Source: Hyposmocoma kahamanoa
Lineage: Eukaryota > Arthropoda > Insecta > Lepidoptera > Cosmopterigidae
Reading direction: 5' to 3'
Assembly: GCF_003589595.1 (NCBI RefSeq)
Contig: NW_020653716.1
Coordinates: 1 to 64,000, forward strand
DNA length: 64,000 bases
The notes under the pieces were generated by a model, which saw only the letters and a list, made by a program, of their open reading frames with translations, did no database searches and was not told the origin of the DNA. The position numbers and the translations under genes are program-made. Positions 10,173 to 21,360 of the stretch are shown one piece after another (the first letter of the stretch is position 1; every line of letters starts with the position of its first letter).

Positions 10173-11474
10173 TCAGAACAACATAAGGTTTGACTTCGAT
10201 TCGTTAAGAATAAGTCCATTCGCAGAGAACCACACACACAGCTGCTCATGCGTGCAGGCTAATTTTTCTTCCAACTCGTTGTAGGTTTTAGCACACACTA
10301 TAACGGTTGTATCGTCCGCAAATAGAACCACAACACCCCCTGATATAAAGTATGGCAGATCATTGATGAATGCCAGGAATATTGTATTACCTAGGGCAGA
10401 TCCCTGTGGGATGCCAATGGTGACGTCACCAGCCGCAGACCTAGTTGTTGTACCGTTTGTACTGACCTGAACCGTTTGCCGTCTGTTTGATAAAAAAGAC
10501 TTTAATAGGTTATGGGCGACTCCGTTGACGCCATACACAGCTAACTTTTGAATTAATAAATCATTTTCAATGACATCGAACGCCTTTGTTGGGTCACAAA
10601 AAATGCCTGCAGTTTTATACTTATCATCTATACCGGTAATAATAGAATCTACTATATTTTGTGCTGCAACTACGGTGGATTTACCTTTCCTATAAGCATA
10701 TTGTCTATCTGATAACAAATCATTCATTTCGAAATGATCCATAATACTTGTTGATATAATAGATTCTATTATTTTTGATATATTCGGAACTATGGTTATC
10801 GGTCTGTGGCTTTCAACATGGGTCACGTCCCCCTTCCCCTTAAACACTGGACATACACGAGTACTTTTTAAAATATCAGGATGTATACCTTCTCTAAATA
10901 TTTCATTTATTAAAATAACGAGTATGTCTCCAATCACTGGCCACACCGACATTAATATGTTTATAAGTATAAATAGTATAATATCGTATATGTCCAGCGA
11001 TTTTGACGTATGCCACATACCCCTCACTACCCCCTCCAACGAGTCACGAGTGACAGTTGGAAGGCTGTACTGAGGAACATCGCATTCACCCACGCATTTT
11101 CTTAAAAATGACATTGATTTTTCTTTATTATTGTGTAGATGTAATTTTGAAGTTATTGTAAGAAAATAATCATTGAAGTAGTCAGGTATCATGTCTACAG
11201 GCACAATGTCTCCCTTGTGAGTCAGTCGAACGTTTTGTTGGTGATTCCTAGTCGAAACCTCATCGTTCACAATCTGCCACATTACCTTGCTCGAGTTTTT
11301 AGTAGACATCATCTTATTATCATTAAATAGACGACGATCACGCAAACTCATAGATTTTATTAAATTTGAATGATGTTGGAGACATTTATTTAAAACATTA
11401 TCATGTGGAAATTGGTGTTTCATTGAGCAGAAATTATAATACATTGCAATGTGGTGGTTAAGTTCTTCACTCAC
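10173..11474 (-). pseudogene. Non-LTR reverse transcriptase, main part (433 codons)
   Basis: An RNA-directed DNA polymerase core is visible. RT motif 1-like sequence (VCPVFKGKGDVTHVESHRPI) leads into the fingers. Motif A is FCDPTKAFD at about residues 292-300 with its catalytic Asp. Motif B is GIPQGSALG at about 354. Motif C is FADD at about 385-388, so all three catalytic aspartates are retained. The N-terminal ~130 residues are LINE linker sequence. The frame ends at a TGA (10173-10175), after which the same frame continues open to 9534 with the expected C-terminal domain. This stop is therefore a point mutation, or a read-through site, inside one ORF2. An upstream frameshift separates it from 11467-11733. 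Confidence 0.92.
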
Positions 11475-11733
11475 CCATGGAATAGTATTCCTCTTTAAAG
11501 ATATTTTTTTTAATAGGAAAATGAATATTAATATAATAAGTTAATATTCTTATTAATGAACTAAATTTTTCATTAATATTGATATCAGTCACATGAATGA
11601 AACTCCAATCATAATTATAAATGTCCATATAAAATAAATTAATAGACTCCTCTGCAAAGATACGTCGATGTATAAATTTGTTTACATTTTTGTGTTGGAT
11701 ATAACTTGTACATTTCTTTTTCTGTGATACCAA
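11467..11733 (-). pseudogene. LINE ORF2 linker fragment upstream of the RT
   Basis: The frame encodes about 88 residues. Its middle part (INEKFSSLIRILTYYINIHF followed by PIKKN) resembles the pre-RT region of CR1/Jockey LINEs, where an F-P-x-K-K motif precedes the RT. It lies in a different frame from the downstream RT (10173-11474) and overlaps it by 8 bases, so a frameshift separates them. The first ~20 residues probably come from the neighbouring repeat and not from the LINE. Confidence 0.65.
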
Positions 11734-11922
11734 GTGAAGGAACGATTAAGTCGTGCGCCTGATGGTAATAAGATGACAAACTTCGTGTGCCAGTAATTTC
11801 ACCAGTACCCTTACCTTTCAAAACCGGAACGCAGTTGTGGTCACATTACTGCTTAGCGGTAGAAATAGGTAAGGTGACAGTACTTCCCTGGACGAACTCT
11901 TTCACAAGAAGCTCGATTGCCA
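11726..11922 (+). repeat. Family A repeat with internal deletion
   Basis: The left end (GATACCAAGTGAAGGAACGA) and right half (AAAACCGGAACGCAG ... TTCACAAGAAGCTCGATTGC) are intact, but about 100 bp of the centre (the GCACTGC/CCTGAGACATAAG blocks) is missing. Confidence 0.85.
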
Positions 11923-12960
11923 CTTAATTTACACAACTGCCTAGCAACGCACGTTATAGTTTTTAGCTACTTTTTTATTATTAATATTGCATATATTGTC
12001 ATCATCAAACTATTCCACTTCTGGGTTTCTAGAGAAGCGGATTTAGGCCACTCAAGATATAGTTGGAGACTGCACACTTCTTCCAGAAGTTTTAAGGGCC
12101 TTCCCCGATATCCATGTCTCATTGTGATGATAGTAAAAGCAACAGTCTGGCAATTAGTAAAATAAACTCCACTTAGAATAGACACAGTGATGTAGGCCTT
12201 CGCAGCGACTACGCATTTCAAATCGCGGCGTTCGTACTGCGTACTTGCGGCGGCGTGCGCGCCGCGCTGTCGCATCGCTTTCGAATCGCTCGGAAATCGC
12301 AAGTGTGATAAGGATCTAAGTATTGACACGCCGAATAGTTACTCTACTTATTTTATTATACTATGCTAGTTGTTATTGGTTAATGAATATACACGAAAAT
12401 CTTAAATAAAATTTACATCAGCCTTCAATTAGGTTTTAAAATATTTAGTAGCTGTTTATTAGTAGTAGTATATTTTATTCCTGCTGAGTAAACTTTAATA
12501 CAGGTCGCACATTGTTACCTTACAATAGGTAGGTATACTGATAACGTTGAAAGCCGTTTGTAAATTATGCACGTACACACCGCCACACAGATTTGCACTT
12601 TCAATCCCTCTTTGTACTAACCCCATTACGAATAAAATCGGCATTTCTAAATCATATCTTGTGTGGTAAATTGTCTCGTCGTGTACCTAAGCTAAGATAC
12701 ACCATGAGTATAGTAGTTACTTACTTAAATGTAGCGTGTTACGCGAAGAATTTATAAAAATTATACATCCTAAGAGTACAAGTCTGTTTATTTATGATAC
12801 TACTCGTCATTTTCTCCATAAATTCAAATGATTAGAACTTAAAGAAACCCTCTTCATTACCTTAAAAAAGCTGTAATTTTACATGCATGCCGTATTGTCA
12901 GAAAAATCATTCAGATGGAAGATGAAATAAATTTTCATCGCAATATACATATTGCTTATT
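11923..12960. other. Unassigned stretch containing a CpG-rich patch
   Basis: No gene is recognised. The patch at 12180-12310 is listed separately. The flanks are AT-rich. Confidence 0.45.
12180..12310. other. CpG-rich patch, probable non-autonomous element fragment
   Basis: This is a sharp local rise in GC/CpG (CGGCGGCGTGCGCGCCGCGC) within AT-rich surroundings. Loosely mirrored blocks occur (GCGACTACGCATTTCAAATC versus CTGTCGCATCGCTTTCGAAT). It resembles the CpG-rich bodies of MITEs more than a promoter, since no exon follows. The class is unknown. Confidence 0.35.
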
Positions 12961-13025
12961 AACCGACTTAAAAAAAGGAGGAGTACGTCTCCGTATATTC
13001 CAAAAATATTCTGTATTTATTGTAT
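12961..13025 (+). repeat. Family F left end joined to repeat G
   Basis: AACCGACTTAAAAAAAGGAG is the family F left terminus, but at 12983 it switches to TACGTCTCCGTATATTCCAA and the following TTCTGTATTTATTG. That second block also occurs at 63755-63815 and, in reverse, near 6280. Confidence 0.6.
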
Positions 13026-13306
13026 TAAAGATAATATGTGTAACTATGTAACTATAAAGATAATATTAAAGTAGTCGTCTGGCCACGGGCCACTGGCCAA
13101 TCGGAGCACAGTTGTCACCGTAATTATATGGCAGAATAGTTTTCAAACAAATGAAATTACATTTTGATTGTTTTTGTAATTTTTATTTACGATTCATTGA
13201 AATATATATTAAATACTATACAACTGCACAAATAACACTTTAAAATGATAACTATGATAACACAATGTATTTGCTTAGTGAAAATATGATATAAAATTCT
13301 GTTTTT

Positions 13307-13760
13307 AACCGACTTCAAAAAAGAAGGAGATACTCAATTCGATCGTATGTATTTTATTGTTTTTTTTTTGTATGTTGTTACGCGACAACTCCGGTATTTG
13401 TGAACCGATTTTCATGATTCTTTTTTTGTTGGAAAGGGGGTACTTCCATAGTGGTCCCATTTCATTTTGAAGAAAGTCATCCACCTCGAAGGGTGGCTGT
13501 TCACGCTTGAAAATTCATTTTTATAAATAGCGCCTAAATTTTACTTAGGAGCAATTATTCTAATGGTTGATTTTGCTATTTCTCCAATTCAAGGTGTTTT
13601 TCTCTCAATATACTTTGAGTAGTGAGAACCGATTTTTATTATCCCCAGTGTCAAAACCTATACAGTGGCGAATTTAAGGATATTTCAATAAAACTTAGCA
13701 AATAGATGTAATTCCACGTAGTTTTGTGGTCGGTTTTTTTAGTACTCTGTACTGAGATTA
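13307..13760 (+). repeat. Family F repeat, near full length
   Basis: It begins AACCGACTTCAAAAAAG and ends GTGGTCGGTT followed by AGTACTCTGTACTGAGAT. The core (TGTTGGAAAGGGGGTACTTC, ATAAATAGCGCCTAAATTTT) matches 62297-62717 along the whole length. The terminal AACCGACTTC / GAAGTCGGTT blocks are inverted repeats, so a non-autonomous DNA transposon is plausible. Confidence 0.85.
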
Positions 13761-14059
13761 TCTCACTTTTTTTTGTTTGACACTTTTTATTTGAGTAATT
13801 TTTACAAGTTTTTATTTTTTATGGTACTGCATAATTGACAAGCACGCTGTCAGTCGGCAAAACGAAGATTGACGCGCAACGCTCATGTGTGATTTTAACG
13901 GACGCTTTTTAGCGCCGACCCGACATCCCTTTGGTAGATCAGTGCCCTTAAATGAATTTGTCACTTTGTGAGACGACTGTTAAGAACAGCCAGTTTCTTT
14001 TTTATTTCTCGTATTAATGTTATATCCGTATTAATGTTATTCATTAGATTTAACTCTCT

Positions 14060-14165
14060 AGACACTTGAAACGTATTTAGAAAAGTCTCTATCGGGAATC
14101 AAACCCGAGATCTCATCCACAGCCCACAGTGCAAACCGTTGTGCTACCGAAGTCGTCAGAAACAA
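14060..14165 (-). repeat. tRNA-like SINE head (separate family)
   Basis: On the minus strand GGTAGCACAACGGTT resembles an A box and TCGGGTTTGATTCCCGA is a perfect T-arm-like hairpin containing the B box. The intervening region does not form a canonical anticodon arm, so this is a tRNA-derived SINE head or tRNA pseudogene, not a working tRNA gene. No clear match to SINE1-3 beyond the boxes. Confidence 0.55.
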
Positions 14166-15369
14166 AAACATATCACAGTTTACAGCAGAAACGAAATTAC
14201 TTATACAGATGCCAGATTGTTTGAAAGCTAAAATGTTAAACAAAACAACTAAAGCGGTGGTTTGTACGAAAGATGCGTGAATACCATCAATCACAGCCAA
14301 TCGAGATAACGCGATATAACATGGTAATGCGCGGCTAATGATCGCTTAATTTACAAATTCAGCGCTGAATTCATTGGTGTTTTGTATTACACAATATAAA
14401 CAAATTGTTAATAATATTAACAGGAGTAAATTCAGTATAACTTTGGACCAATAACCCAAGAGAACTGCTAATCTCCATACTACCGGCGGCCTACCATAAC
14501 CTTTCAAAAAACAATCTTATTTCAATGTAAGCTTATAGTAAGCTTATTAAAATATTACTCATATTCGTACCATGACAAACCTATCTACCAAGTAATGTAT
14601 TATTGCTAAAGTGACTGAGAGAACGAATGTTTTCCCAATATTGTCTATTCCTTACTAGAAAATAAGAAAGAAATAACGCTATATTAACTATATAATGTCA
14701 TCACTTTCTTTTTTGATGTTCCGAATCATCCTATCGTACTATGATGTTAAAGTATTTAATATATTTACATTCAGAGAATTTTAACTGCCAAAAAAAGAAA
14801 AGTATGTAATAATGAAATTATTAAAATTACATTATTTTCAATTATTTTTCCGCATTTTCATGAACAAAAATAAATAATACAAGCTGAGTCTTGATTGTCA
14901 CGTTGTTGTGAATTTGGAATTATAGTCTAGTGTCAACTGTAAGTGTCGCCAAGGAGCATATAGATGTCGCTGTCATAATTTTACGAATTATACATCGCGT
15001 ATTTTAATTTAACGAGAAATGATTTCCTATGTACTATAAAATAAAAAATAAATAAAATATTGAAGAGATACTTATATGTAAAGAAATAAGTTCAACTTAA
15101 CTTTTAATCACAAATCAATATTTAGGCAATAAATTCCAATCAATAAAATCTAATGTTTCCATTGTATCGGTGGAACTTTTTTAAGATTGCTAAATTTGAC
15201 ATAAGTACAATATTAGTTTAATGTTAAAGTCACGTCATAATACAAACTGAGTGAATGAATAGTCACAAAGCTGCCAATAAAACATAATAGTTTTAACATT
15301 ATAATAAGCTTACTTTAAGCACGTCATGGTACGAAAAGTCATTGTAAGGTTAAAGAGGTAATATTGTTT
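14166..15369. other. AT-rich stretch, no gene recognised
   Basis: There are long low-complexity A/T runs and no conserved frame. The only structure seen is a short repeated motif, TAAGCTTATAGTAAGCTTAT, near 14526-14547. Confidence 0.5.
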
Positions 15370-15528
15370 TAACTTCACAGTTGAGTTGAGTTGATGCTGT
15401 CCTGGCCCCCCATAGCCCCTGGGTAACGGACTCGGGGGAGGTCGTTGCCCAGCATAGAGGGGCCCGGGATAGAAGGCTCGTCTGGTGTTCGGCGAGCCTC
15501 ACATTCGGAGTCGGGGGACCGATGTGAC
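15370..15528. other. GC-rich fragment abutting mariner copy 2
   Basis: This is an isolated GC-rich block (CCTGGCCCCCCATAGCCCCT, GAGGGGCCCGGGATAGAAGG, GGAGTCGGGGGACC). It ends exactly where the mariner homology begins. It may be the end of a GC-rich LINE or another inserted fragment. I see no decisive motif. Confidence 0.35.
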
Positions 15529-15668
15529 TTCGTTGAATCTGGTAAGCATGACATTGCACCAAGTGACGCAATCGATCAATGATCGGTTTTTTGAGCCTCA
15601 GTCAAATTGTGTGAGATCCCACACCGAGAGCACAGCTTTTTCACACCCAAATTTTTGTGTAGTATTGA

Positions 15669-15893
15669 TTATATTTGACTCATGCCTATGCATAAAGATG
15701 CCCGAATTTCATGGTATGTCACATGCCTGTCTGTTTTGATCATACAGCACACAGCGTCGATGTTTTTGTTGTTCACAGCAGTGGACGGGCGACCATCACG
15801 AAATTCGTCACTGATGTTCACACGACGGCGCGCGGCGTTTGAATTCTGCGAACCAGCTATAAATAGCCGTCTTGCTTGGTGTTTTAGCGCCAA
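15669..15893 (-). pseudogene. mariner transposase N-terminal half, remnant
   Basis: The 74-residue frame contains VNISDEFRDGRPSTAVNNKN and RHVTYHEIRASLCIGMSQI. This is the paired-like helix-turn-helix and linker region that lets mariner transposases bind their inverted repeats. The preceding N-terminus (VDLTRENFHSMIFYDFK) lies in the duplicated part at about 16165-16110 and again at about 15990-15930. There is no catalytic domain. Confidence 0.85.
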
Positions 15894-15922
15894 AAGCGAT
15901 TTTAAGCCGAGCGAAGCTCCGC

Positions 15923-16272
15923 TGAGCTGTTAAATTACACTAAAAGTCGTAAAAAATCACACTACGAAAATTTTCACGAATTAAATCCATGGTGATATAG
16001 ACAACCAATTTCTAAAATGACGCCACAATGTAAAAACAAGTGACAGTCAGATGAAACAAACTGTATTGTATAGCCAAAGAGTTTCATTTTCAAATGTTGA
16101 GCTGTTAAATTACACTTAAAGTCGTAGAAAATCATACTATGAAAATTTTCACGAGTTAAATCCACGGTGATGTAGACAACCAATTTCTAAAATGACGCCA
16201 CAATGTAAAAACAAGTGACAGTCAGATGAAACAAACTGTATTCTATGGCCAAAGAGTTTCATTTTCAAATGT
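15923..16272. repeat. 175-bp tandem duplication inside mariner copy 2
   Basis: Units 15923-16097 and 16098-16272 start with TGAGCTGTTAAATTACACTT-type sequence and are nearly identical throughout (both contain CAATTTCTAAAATGACGCCA). The first mariner copy has only one unit, so the duplication arose in this copy. Confidence 0.92.
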
Positions 16273-16340
16273 TGTAATTACTTTTTAAATATTGTTTATG
16301 TAAGTGGCCAGCTCCGGAAACTTATAGTGCGCCCTATGTA

Positions 16341-18309
16341 TTAGTATCCTGTCTGTTAATAAGTGTGGTGTTAAGTTCCGCCAAGGCATCTTTTCAAAAT
16401 GTTTTTCACAGGTTCATTTTTGTTCTTTCTGTACTATTTATTCGTATAAGGCCGCTTTAGTCCAATTCGATTTTTGTCTTGTTGATTACTTTAGTACTTG
16501 TACTCATCTATGGTTACTTACTTACTTAATAAAGCAACATATTTTTCAATGTTATCCTTTGGAAAAAAAAACCATGTTATTAAGCAAGGCCGTGCTGGCC
16601 CGGAAATAAAAATTGATTACAAGCAGAAAAACGGTATATTAAAACACTTTCACTATTATTTTGTGACAAATATAATTGGCTGACCGGCAGTTGTAAATTA
16701 AACAAATTTATTTAGTTTTCGGTGTCCCTTATTAGCTGATGCGGGAAGTGTTTGGAATCGAACGGGCTTTCCGATGTTAATAATCTCACAAATTCAATTT
16801 CAACTATTAACTCTGTGTCACATTTTTTTACCCTTCCCGTGTCAGTTGCATCCGCAAAAAGATCGTTTTCGGCCTTAAAGCGAATTCATTGGTACACGCG
16901 GAATTGTCAAAAAGATGAAAGATCATAAAATTTGGCTATAATTTGAATAGAAAATAATTTGCTTCCCAAAATTCAACAATGTAACCATGCACCGTTTAAG
17001 TAACATCAGTGATGACAAATATGGTAAAGGTGGCATGCAATGCATTAATAACGAGGAGTTGCATTAACACCATTCAGCGCCCACGCTTCACTACTAAGCA
17101 TTTACGAAAAAAATAGTTTTTGTTAAAGTAGGTGATTTTTTTAACCGGCTTTACTAGCGAAAATTTTCACGCGTCGGCACTGCAATGTATATAATCTCAT
17201 GTCGCACAAATATAAACGTTGTACATCGTTCCATTGTCACCAAGGGGCTTGGTGACAGGACATTCGCAGCCCGCAATGTATGGCGATTGCATTCCGTCAC
17301 ACTGGACATAATCCTGGTGACATATGGGTCGTTAACGTGTCAGTATTGCTAAAGTGATGTTAGAGATTGATGTTCCCGTCTTTTGTAAATAGAGGTTATA
17401 TTTCTATTACTGAGGAATTCATTGCTATTCATGACTTAATTTGCTTTATATATTTTTATTTGTTTTATACAAATGATCTTGCATTTTTTACGACTATTTA
17501 CGATATACGAATTCCGCAGGATGTAATACAGGATAACAAATTTGCGAGATTACAATTGTACAAAAATCAGTTTTTTTGCTTTATACATATCATCCCGCCT
17601 ACCTCTCATCGGGGTAGGAAGAGGCAATAGACATCTGCCTGCTAGGCACCTGACAAACCCCATTCGCCTCCTCTAATCTCATGAGTTTCTTCGCACAAGT
17701 TCGTTTATTTTTGATACTTTTAACCCAACCTTTTTGAAGGACATTCCCAATCTAATTGAGATATGTGCGCCGAGGTCTACCTCTTACCACGCATCCATCC
17801 ACATTCGCTCTATTTTGTGCTGTCAATTTTTCTCCGTTCATTAATGACCAATATTCATTCTTCTACATGACCAAACCATGGCAGCTTACCCCTCTCTATT
17901 CTGGTCAGTGATCAGTGGTCACTACATCATTTTCCATACCACAACGCTCTCTTGCTGCACGTTCTGTATGCGTAGAGGAATCAGTGTTGCCAGGGTACTT
18001 GAGTCGAAAATTATGTTTCGTTATCTGAAAAGTTACACTTTCCTGCAAGCCTTTTTTTATCTTCATTTACTTAGGAACATTTGTACAATTTACATGTCAG
18101 TTCTATCGTATCCTAAACTATAGCTAACATGTCCGGGCAGCGCTACTGGAAAGCCTGGAAAGAAATAGTAACAGTCTTTTTGCCCGTTTTGGGTGAGGAT
18201 TGTCTAGTATACAGCTTATAGCGCCTATGTGCTAAAGTTTATTTTCGTTTTTTTTAAACAAACGTCATTACCTATAGGTCTAAATACTAAATAATAATAA
18301 TAATGCACA
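16341..18309. other. Unassigned stretch
   Basis: No host gene is recognised. There is a 10-bp perfect hairpin at 17235-17257 (TGTCACCAAG ... CTTGGTGACA). A less AT-rich segment at about 17575-17895 (CTCATCGGGGTAGGAAGAGG ... GAGGTCTACCTCTTACCACG ... CATGACCAAACCATGG) reads like a decayed interspersed repeat, but I could not classify it. Confidence 0.4.
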
Positions 18310-18500
18310 TACTTAACATAGCCCCGCACTAGAAAAACCTGTGTCGTGAGTGTCATGGACACACACATAGACAACCACAAATTACACAAAAACTCACGAG
18401 AGCAATAAATGTAGGCCATACAAATATTTCTCCCGGCCCGGGAATCGGACCTGAGACCTTTGCATGGCAGCCATAGTAACCGCTCGGCCACGAAGGTAAT
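18310..18500 (-). repeat. SINE1 copy, reverse orientation
   Basis: In reverse it shows the tail (TAGCCCCGCACTAG ... CATGGACACACACATAGACA) and the head with B box (CCCGGGAATCGGACCTGAGA) and A-box region (GTAACCGCTCGGCCACGAAG). One base change in the B box (GGTCCGATTCC) probably weakens transcription. Confidence 0.85.
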
Positions 18501-20222
18501 TCACACGCTATAAATTAACACTATATATGCACGCTCAAAAAAATTCAAGAAACAATGTTGTTTGTACTAACTTTAGGTTACTTTATTGTCTAATTTGGGT
18601 GCATTCGTAAATTATTTAATTCACAATAACAAACATAGTTGCATCGAAAAAGTCTCAACACGGATAGGTTAGGTTATAGGTTTAGGTATGCCTAAAAGGC
18701 AGTGATAAGTGTTTATAAAATATTATATCATTTTGTTAAGCAATATTCATCTAGACTGTACTATGCACTTACGAATATGTCATATCTGCTATAAATATAA
18801 AGCACCTAGAACCATCCATCTTGTTAGTGTTGTGTAAGTTTACTGTGAGTTCGCCCTCCTTTTTATTATTCTATGCATTTTCCCATCTCCCATCTAATAT
18901 ACTATATTTATACTCTCCGTAAATATGAATTTCCTTATGTAAAGTGATGCATTGAACTTCTTTTGCATTTACTATGTAACAAATTATCAAAAAGGTTCTG
19001 TTTCTGGTTTGGCAGTATTACTTTCTTTTTAATGAAGTAGCAAGTATGTAGAAAAGAGTAGCTATACCCTCTGAGGTTTTGCTTTTGTGACTGTTACAAT
19101 GGTATTCATATGTAGCGTATGACTATGATAGTATTATTTGATCCGCAAAGAAATAATTGATCACAATGGATGAGATTATAATAGTAAATGCTCTTTTTTA
19201 AATATCCGATTTTTTTATGTTTAATACATATATTCGTTGTTGTATCTATATTAGTTGATCTACGGATATTATAAATGACCTGCACCCAAGGTTACACTGG
19301 TGACACTATTATTATGTTTAAGCATACTAATTCATATTTGGTATTAAAAAAATACTATTTGATCCTCCTTTTTTTATTATTGATTTTTTTTTACGATTTG
19401 TTTATAACCTCTTCTTCGTCTTTTGATATTGATCTCCTAATAAATCTTGGTTGCTTGGTTGCGCCCTTCATTCAGTAGGTTAGGTTAGAATGTATGTATG
19501 AAAAATATTAATGATAATAAATGTTTCCAAATAATAATAACTATTTCCTCGATGGCTATGATGGTTTATCATTCAGCTGTAAAAAGAACAGTAAAACCTT
19601 ATTTTTAGATAAGTTTACTACATTCGTAATTTTCGAAACTCACCAAATAATCACTTTATGGGTTTGGAAATTAGCAGATAAAATAAATGCACTCAACCTC
19701 ATTAGGCCAACATGTGAAGTAATTCAGACTAAGACAATATGTTTCCTATGGTCACATAAATGCCCAGTGTGCATATTAATTCGAATATCGCATTAAAATT
19801 TTCCGTTATACGAGTATAATCCCAGAGTATCTACAAAAAAAAGTTTTTCATTCAACACTGATGGCACACTCGCTGAAATATACATATATTTAGTACTATC
19901 ACATCACAAATATTACAGCATTTAAACATACGACATACGGTATTATATACTTACGGTGTACATAGCATTTATAATAAAATAAAAATATATAAGCTTAAAT
20001 TAATTAATACCTACTGTTTGGGTTTACGCTTGAGCAATTAATTTTTTGGTTGCATAAATATCTTTTTTTTTACACAGTCCTGGATTTTATTGTTAATTGA
20101 CGTGGGGGGATGATTATAACAGATTTTTGTTACTTTAGACCTTGGATACTATGATAGTAATTATATTTAGTACATTTTAATGTACATTGGGCGTTTAGCG
20201 CTTTTTTCAATGTAGTTTGTCG
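18501..20222. other. AT-rich stretch, no gene recognised
   Basis: The open frames at 19275-19478 and 19521-19796 are AT-driven with no recognisable motif. Short GGTTAGGTTA tracts occur near 18665 and 19478 but are only about two units long. Confidence 0.5.
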
Positions 20223-20230
20223 TCTTAGGA

Positions 20231-20725
20231 CAGGGTTTCTTAATCAGTGGTCTACGGACCCCTAAGGGGTCCGTGTACTGAACGCCGATCCAAGGTGTGC
20301 CTACAAAATTGTTATACAATATGTTGTGAGTAAATAGAGAAGGATTGAGGGCACGAATTTAGAAAACTGGCATTGGATTTTGTACGAACCGCCATGTTGT
20401 ACAATGTTATTATGAGGAGCAAAGACAATCAGGTAGTTTTCTTATTTTACCTTTACCAAATCTAAATAGACTACCATTTTGAATTTGCCATCCATTATAG
20501 GAGTGAGCGAGATGCGCCTTGTTGCAACCCGGATTGACAATTTGTTTTACAGTCTGTCAATATTATTTTATCGTTACCAAATCTTAACAGACTACCTTTC
20601 TGAATTTGCCATCCATTATTGGAGTGAGCGAGACGCACGTCAATGTTCATCTTTTTGGAAAGGGTCCGTGGGCTCTTACAAATTTTGACAGGTGTCTATG
20701 ATTCCAAAAAGGTTAAGAAAGCCTT
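20231..20725. mobile_element. hAT-type non-autonomous transposon with 8-bp target duplication
   Basis: The left end is CAGGGTTTCTTAATC and the right end, read in reverse, is AAGGCTTTCTTAACC (12 of 15 matching). Both are hAT-like CAG..TTCTTAACC termini. The flanks TCTTAGGA (20223-20230) and TCTTACGA (20726-20733) match at 7 of 8 bases, the expected hAT 8-bp target duplication. A ~75-bp block is tandemly repeated inside (20444-20518 and 20562-20638, both with TTTGCCATCCATTAT). No transposase is encoded. Confidence 0.85.
20444..20640. repeat. Internal ~118-bp direct duplication in the hAT element
   Basis: Two units share ACCAAATCT-AA-AGACTACC, GAATTTGCCATCCATTAT and GGAGTGAGCGAGA, offset by about 118 bp. 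The right unit has several substitutions, so the duplication is not recent. Confidence 0.8.
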
Positions 20726-20733
20726 TCTTACGA

Positions 20734-21299
20734 GGCTAAAAATCTTTTTTGACCGAACGAAGAAGTTTATGGTCTAGCAACAAATGGCATATCGTTAATT
20801 TCACAAAGCGGAAGAAATCTTTAGTGGACTATGGGTATAACCTATCCGGTGGTATGACAAATTGACATTGCTAATATTTTCCTTTGAGATACCTATTTTA
20901 ATGATCCTTTGAACTGGATCCGTATTGGATTGTGAAAGGAATAAGTGTTATCAGCAAGTCAACATCGTATAAATAAGCGACGTCTCTATCACACCTCATG
21001 TTTCACTCTGTGTTTATTCTCCCGAGAGCGCTTCAATTTGAATAATACTAAAGCAAAATGTAGCAGATTTGACAATTCTTTGTTTTTGTCTTATCTTGCT
21101 TCACGGGGGTGGTATTCTAGACTAATACGATGTATTTTACTGTCGTGGCTGTAGAAAATACAATAATAGTTAAAACAATTCTTGTAATATTTGAATTTTT
21201 CCATACTTACAAACTTTAGTTTTATAATATTAAGTTTATTGAATATCACGATGTTTTCTTACCATGATATTAAATTTTTTATTATTTGTTAATACTAAA
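20734..21299. other. Unassigned stretch
   Basis: No recognisable gene. The local sequence TCACGATGTTTTCTTACCATGATA near 21247 is hairpin-like and similar in form to the hairpin at 62881-62916. Confidence 0.4.
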
Positions 21300-21360
21300 A
21301 ATATCCTTCAATACGGCTGGATTAGAACCAACGCCTTCAGCATATCGTGCCTTTAGTTTT
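21300..21360 (-). repeat. SINE2 head fragment
   Basis: Read in reverse: GCACGATATGCTGAAGGCGT then GGTTCTAATCCAGCCG. It matches the head at 39355-39412 (GGTATGCTGAAGGCG ... CGAATCCAGCCGG). Only the 3' half of the tRNA-like head remains. Confidence 0.7.

Larger units (their letters stand above)
9367..11725 (-). mobile_element. LINE-1 of this window: 5'-truncated CR1/Jockey-like non-LTR retrotransposon
   Basis: On the minus strand the element begins in the linker between endonuclease and RT (about 11725), runs through the complete RT and C-terminal region, and ends with AATAAA followed by an (ATTCT)n tail at 9387-9367. Lack of the endonuclease is typical 5' truncation during target-primed reverse transcription. 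A family A repeat (11726-11922) abuts the truncated end. Clade placement within the CR1/Jockey group is by motif impression only. Confidence 0.88.
15529..16338 (-). mobile_element. mariner-type transposon, copy 2 (5' part with tandem duplication)
   Basis: The right end carries the family's inverted terminus (ACTTATAGTGCGCCCTATG), followed by TA. On the minus strand the element holds the 5' UTR and the N-terminal, DNA-binding half of the transposase (about 15893-15669: SDEFRDGRPSTAV ... DRHVTYHEIRASL). It breaks off at 15529, so the catalytic half and the other terminus are gone. A 175-bp segment including the 5' end of the ORF is tandemly duplicated (15923-16272). Confidence 0.87.

Noticed and set aside
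10792..11073. Plus-strand 93-codon open frame
   Set aside because: Antisense shadow of the LINE-1 RT.
18661..18690. Insect telomere-like GGTTAGGTTA tract
   Set aside because: Only about two units, with similar tiny tracts near 19478 and 55710. Too short for telomeric or interstitial telomere DNA.
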